DNA from: CAYFFV01 sp964342695
GTDB lineage: Bacteria; Acidobacteriota; Vicinamibacteria; Vicinamibacterales; UBA8438
Direction of reading: 5' to 3'
Assembly: GCA_964342695.1 (NCBI GenBank)
Contig: CAYFFV010000005.1
Location: 47,538-111,537 of the forward strand
Length of the DNA: 64,000 nt
In this document: positions 60,747 to 64,000 of the stretch, piece after piece
Layout of the letters: each line of letters opens with the position of its first letter
Position numbering within the stretch: position 1 is the first letter of the stretch
The notes under the pieces: model-generated
The model's input: the letters and a program-made list of their open reading frames with translations, nothing else
Told to the model about the DNA's origin: nothing
The model's database searches: none
Position numbers and translations under genes: made by a program

Positions 60747-63643
60747 TAGTCTTCTACATAATCAAAAGCTCTGGCCGCCTGTAACACTCCCGCCAAATAA
60801 CGACCAGTATACGATCCATCTTCTTCTACGATCTTTTCAGGGGCACCACAGGCGACAAGATGCCCTCCCTCTTCACCACCCTCCGGACCTAAATCGATAA
60901 TCCAATCAGCGATCTTAATAATGTCAAGATTGTGCTCAATGATCACCAATGTGTGTCCGGCCTGCAGCAACCTCTTAAAAGAAGTTATTAATTTTGCGAT
61001 GTCGTCAAAATGGAGACCAGTAGTCGGTTCGTCGAGAATATAGAGAATTCTATCTCCAGAACGCGACACCAAATGAGAAGCAATCTTTATTCTCTGTGCT
61101 TCTCCTCCAGACAATGTCGTGGCGGCTTGCCCTAAACGAAGATATCCAAGACCCACTTCCTCTAATACCTCTAATCTCCTAAGAACTTTTGGTGCCGAGT
61201 TGAAGAAAGCTAACGCTTCCCGCACAGTCATGTCGAGCACATCATCAATGTTCCGCCCGCGATACGACACCTCCAGAATGTCCGATTTAAACCGTTTACC
61301 GTCACAGTCTTCACAGGGAACAGAAACGTCGGCAAGAAACTGCATTTCCACCCTGATCTCACCTTCACCCTCACACGTTTCACACCGCCCCCCAGGCACA
61401 TTGAATGAAAAATGACTTGGCGTTAAGGCGCGAGCCTTGGCGTCTTTGGTAGATGCAAACAATTCCCGAACGGCATCGAATGCCTTGAGATAGGTAACAG
61501 GATTTGAGCGCGGGGTTCGTCCAATGGGAGATTGATCGATCAGCATTACTTTGCTAAATAATTGAGCACCCTCAATACTTCGATGCATGCCGACTCGTTT
61601 ATCCCACTCTCCTTTTTCTTTTTTTATCGCGGCGTAAAGAACGTCATGAACAAGCGTCGACTTTCCAGATCCACTCACACCCGTCACACACGTCATCATA
61701 TTAATTGGAATCTCGACGTCGATATTCTTTAAATTGTGTTCAGCGGCACCAAAAACACGAACGGCCTGTGCTTGAGGCAATCTTTTACGACGCTTGGCCG
61801 GTACGGGTATCAGCAACTCACCCCTAAGGTATTTCGCTGTTAGCGAGGTCTGCTCCGCTTTAATACCGTCTGATGGACCTGCATAGATAATCTTTCCGCC
61901 GCGCGTTCCAGCCCCGAGACCTAAGTCAACTAGAAAATCGGCACTTCGAATCATTTCGGCATCGTGTTCGACAACCAGCACAGTATTTCCCTGATCACGT
62001 AATTGCCTGAGTATGTTTAACAAGCGTTCATTGTCTCGAGGATGCAACCCAATTGAAGGTTCATCCAGTACGTACAAAGTACCCACAAGGGACGACCCTA
62101 GCGAGGTCGCCAAATTTATTCGCTGCGCCTCACCGCCAGACAAAGTTGATGACAATCGATTTAGAGTCAGGTATTCCAACCCCACATCCGTTAGAAACAA
62201 CAGGCGCCGTTTAATTTCCTTCAGGATGCGCTCAGCAACAGCTGTCTCTTTTTCCGTCAATACAAGTGAATCAAAAAATTGGTTAGCCTTTTCTACCGTG
62301 AAGGCTGACAAGACATCAATCGTGAGATCTCCTACGCAAACCGCTCGGGCTTCACGTCTCAGACGAGACCCATTACAATCCGGACACTGAGAATACCCTC
62401 GATACCGACTGAGAAAGACTCGAACGTGAACCTTATACTTCTTGCTTTCTAACCATCTAAAAAACCCCTTTACACCTTTGTACTTGTCCCCATCCCCCTC
62501 GACAACAAAGTCACGTTCACGCGCAGAAAGCTCGTTCCACGGAATATTTACCCTAATGTTGTGGTCTTTCGCGACCCGCTTCAAATCCGCAAGCCTCGGC
62601 CGATAATGCGGCTTACTCCACGGTTCTATGGCATTTTGTTGAATTGATTTCGATGGATCTGGAATCACTAAATCTAAATCGAGTTCGATAATGTTTCCAA
62701 ATCCATGACAAGTCGCACAGGCGCCAAAGGGACTATTAAACGAAAATAAGCGCGGTTGCGGTAATTCATAACTGATACCGCACTCCCTACACTCAAATAA
62801 CTCACTAAACTCATGTGTTAACTTCTTATCGACCTCTATCGCAAATGCAGTGCCCCCACCTTCTTGATAGGCGGTCTCGATAGATTCGGTAAGCCGTCCC
62901 AACACCTGTGGCTTCACCTGTACCCGATCCACAACAACCTGAAGATTTCTTGTATCCGTCAAGGATTGAAGATCTACGTCGTCAATGGAAACAGTGCTAT
63001 CTGCCGACACTAATCGCCGAAATCCCTTTCTGCGCAGTGCGTCGAGCATCGCTTCGATCGGAGAGGCTTGATCTGCTCCACTTTCCGAAAGCTTCCCATG
63101 GTCTTCCACAACAGTTTCGTCGACATATTTTTCATCCTGCAGCGATTCCACCACAGGCAGGGTAAAACCGATTATCAGTCGTGTGCCGACTGGCAGTGCA
63201 GCCAACTGCAGCGCAACAACCTCAGCACTGTCACGGAGAACCTCACGCTCACACTCAAAACATATTGTGCGACCCACTCTGGAAAAAAGTAATCGGAGAT
63301 AGTCGTTAAGCTCAGTCGTTGTACCCACCGTCGATCGGGGATTACGTAGACTGTTCTTTTGTCTGATCGCTATGGCTGGACAGATACCGGTGATCTCGTC
63401 GACATCCGGCTTTTCCATGCGTTCGAGAAATTGCCGAGCGTAGGCTGACAACGATTCTACGTAACGCCTTTGACCCTCAGCATAGATTGTGTCAAAGGCC
63501 AACGACGATTTACCTGAACCACTAACACCCGTAATTACCGTCAGCTGTTCCTGTGGAATGGAAACGCTAATCTCTTTAAGGTTATTGGTTCTCGCACCAC
63601 GAACAACGATTTCTCCTACATTTCCATTCTTTGTCGTCTTCAT
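60746..63643 (-). CDS. uvrA: Excinuclease ABC subunit A
   Basis: 965 residues, about the normal size. Two ABC modules are present: Walker A GVSGSGKSSLAFDTIYAEGQ at the N-terminus and TGVSGSGKSTLVHDVLYAAI in the second, each with LSGGEAQRI signatures. Zinc fingers include CRECGISYELPQPRLFSF with CATCHGFG, and CETCEGEGEIRVEM with CEDCDGKRF. It binds lesions as a dimer with UvrB. Upstream is a 17-base-spaced promoter with an inverted repeat just downstream of its -10, a likely operator. mpg is coupled downstream. Confidence 0.97.
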   Translation of the reverse strand: MKTTKNGNVGEIVVRGARTNNLKEISVSIPQEQLTVITGVSGSGKSSLAFDTIYAEGQRRYVESLSAYARQFLERMEKPDVDEITGICPAIAIRQKNSLRNPRSTVGTTTELNDYLRLLFSRVGRTICFECEREVLRDSAEVVALQLAALPVGTRLIIGFTLPVVESLQDEKYVDETVVEDHGKLSESGADQASPIEAMLDALRRKGFRRLVSADSTVSIDDVDLQSLTDTRNLQVVVDRVQVKPQVLGRLTESIETAYQEGGGTAFAIEVDKKLTHEFSELFECRECGISYELPQPRLFSFNSPFGACATCHGFGNIIELDLDLVIPDPSKSIQQNAIEPWSKPHYRPRLADLKRVAKDHNIRVNIPWNELSARERDFVVEGDGDKYKGVKGFFRWLESKKYKVHVRVFLSRYRGYSQCPDCNGSRLRREARAVCVGDLTIDVLSAFTVEKANQFFDSLVLTEKETAVAERILKEIKRRLLFLTDVGLEYLTLNRLSSTLSGGEAQRINLATSLGSSLVGTLYVLDEPSIGLHPRDNERLLNILRQLRDQGNTVLVVEHDAEMIRSADFLVDLGLGAGTRGGKIIYAGPSDGIKAEQTSLTAKYLRGELLIPVPAKRRKRLPQAQAVRVFGAAEHNLKNIDVEIPINMMTCVTGVSGSGKSTLVHDVLYAAIKKEKGEWDKRVGMHRSIEGAQLFSKVMLIDQSPIGRTPRSNPVTYLKAFDAVRELFASTKDAKARALTPSHFSFNVPGGRCETCEGEGEIRVEMQFLADVSVPCEDCDGKRFKSDILEVSYRGRNIDDVLDMTVREALAFFNSAPKVLRRLEVLEEVGLGYLRLGQAATTLSGGEAQRIKIASHLVSRSGDRILYILDEPTTGLHFDDIAKLITSFKRLLQAGHTLVIIEHNLDIIKIADWIIDLGPEGGEEGGHLVACGAPEKIVEEDGSYTGRYLAGVLQAARAFDYVED

Positions 63644-63674
63644 AGAACGCTGCCCATGACCGCAAGGCCCACTT

Positions 63675-63693
63675 GTTACGACTTACCCGTAAC
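63675..63693 (-). promoter_or_regulatory. Candidate operator upstream of uvrA (GTTACG-N7-CGTAAC)
   Basis: A perfect 6-base inverted repeat with a 7-base spacer (63675-63680 and 63688-63693). It lies 5-24 bases downstream of the uvrA -10 element and 32-50 bases before the uvrA ATG, where a bound repressor would block transcription. It does not match the classical CTGT-N8-ACAG or GAAC-N4-GTTC LexA boxes. Confidence 0.5.
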
Positions 63694-63698
63694 GAACC

Positions 63699-63727
63699 AT
63701 TGTATCTACACTAACGACGTTGGCCAA
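63699..63727 (-). promoter_or_regulatory. Promoter of uvrA
   Basis: On the minus strand TTGGCC (63722-63727) and TACAAT (63699-63704) are separated by 17 bases. Transcription would begin near 63692, inside the inverted repeat described separately, with a leader of about 50 bases. Confidence 0.6.
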
Positions 63728-63759
63728 ACTTCGAGAGAATCTTTATAAGCTCAGGCATG

Positions 63760-63768
63760 TGCTAAGAT
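63760..63768 (+). promoter_or_regulatory. Possible extended -10 promoter for tRNA-Thr
   Basis: TGC-TAAGAT is an extended -10 type element 61 bases before the mature tRNA 5' end. No good -35 at standard spacing is seen. The uvrA promoter faces the other way in the same gap. Confidence 0.35.
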
Positions 63769-63829
63769 TTCAGGCTGCACACGAAAACTGCAGAACACAG
63801 CAGTAGCAGAAACACTCATTTTCTGCCAT

Positions 63830-63905
63830 GCCGACGTAGCTCAGCTGGTAGAGCAGCTGATTCGTAATCAGCAGGTCAGCGGTTCGACTCCGCTCGTCGG
63901 CTCCA
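63830..63905 (+). tRNA. tRNA-Thr (anticodon CGU), CCA encoded
   Basis: The cloverleaf folds fully. Acceptor stem GCCGACG pairs with CGTCGGC; a D-arm (GCTC/GAGC) with the GG of the D-loop, an anticodon stem GCTGA/TCAGC with loop TTCGTAA (anticodon CGT in DNA, CGU in RNA) and a T-arm with GGTTCGACTCC are present. Discriminator T is followed by an encoded CCA. CGU reads ACG threonine codons. Confidence 0.97.
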
Positions 63906-63945
63906 TCACCTTTCTCTAACCTGTGCACCTTCTTATCTAACCAAC

Positions 63946-63977
63946 AAAAAGCCGGTCTCCATTACTGAAGACCGGCT
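63946..63977 (-). terminator. Intrinsic terminator for a minus-strand gene beyond the right edge
   Basis: A perfect 9-base stem (AGCCGGTCT at 63950-63958 with AGACCGGCT at 63969-63977) and a 10-base loop. On the minus strand it is followed by TTTTTG, so it should end transcripts coming from the right of the window. On the plus strand no T-run follows, so it is a weak stop for the tRNA transcript. Confidence 0.8.
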
Positions 63978-64000
63978 CCGGTATATCCCACTGACACACC

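Noticed and set aside
63946..63977. Terminator for the tRNA-Thr transcript
   Set aside because: The hairpin has its T-run on the minus strand only; on the plus strand it is followed by CCGGTA.
1..64000. CRISPR array, mobile element, phage or horizontally acquired island
   Set aside because: No regularly spaced repeats, integrase, transposase or phage structural gene was seen, and the content is housekeeping throughout.

Overview
The window reads as chromosomal, mostly housekeeping DNA from a diderm bacterium of moderate to low GC, most likely a member of the Acidobacteriota. The Gram-negative outer membrane is shown by bamA, skp, lpxA, lpxI and lnt. Pointers to Acidobacteriota are a secreted protein of the 'VWFA-related Acidobacterial domain' type, a small DUF6677-like membrane protein, the dnaK-dnaJ-hspR arrangement and futalosine-type menaquinone genes. 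The lineage is inferred from remembered family distribution; no search was possible. I see no CRISPR array, transposase, integrase, phage gene or rRNA. One tRNA gene (Thr, CGU) lies near the right end. No gap between genes exceeds 300 bases.

Layout. 1-7.9 kb (minus): mqnA (cut by the left edge), a cysteine-less MqnE-like protein, a Gfo/Idh oxidoreductase, lpxI, a fabZ-lpxA fusion, skp and bamA. 8-20 kb (minus): clpC, lolD, lolC/E, lysS, nusB, ribH, an enoyl-CoA hydratase, a VanZ-like protein, a 57-residue membrane protein, a DUF6677-like protein, a PfkB kinase, an MTA phosphorylase, methylmalonyl-CoA epimerase and meaB. 20-27 kb: two small envelope proteins of unknown role, hemW, a DnaC-like ATPase, and hspR, dnaJ and dnaK. 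27-38 kb: PBP1A with no ordinary start codon, prfB with a programmed frameshift, lnt, a SPOR protein, a slipin/NfeD pair, mobA and argS. 37.6-47.1 kb (minus): an unknown gene, birA, nadC, valS, a two-subunit B12 acyl-CoA mutase and the VWFA-type protein, with an acyl-CoA dehydrogenase divergent. 48-57 kb (minus): HIT, HU/IHF, rpsA, cmk, rluB, scpB, scpA, trpS and uvrC. 57-64 kb: a CDP-alcohol phosphotransferase, efp, an HtrA protease, mpg-uvrA and tRNA-Thr.

How the genes fit together. The left block supplies lipid A synthesis and outer-membrane assembly, and lolCD and lnt complete lipoprotein maturation and export. Acyl-CoA metabolism recurs: hydratase, dehydrogenase, epimerase, MeaB and a B12 mutase. 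The mutase carries the two active-site residues of isobutyryl-CoA mutase (Phe, Gln) rather than those of methylmalonyl-CoA mutase (Tyr, Arg). Many minus-strand genes overlap by 4 bases (ATGA), which indicates long translationally coupled operons.

I found no evident new multi-gene system. The best leads are the MqnE relative without its iron-sulfur cysteines beside mqnA, the isobutyryl-type mutase, the CTG start of PBP1A, a perfect inverted repeat just downstream of the uvrA -10 element, the altered CDP-alcohol motif, and an unlisted 57-residue gene.
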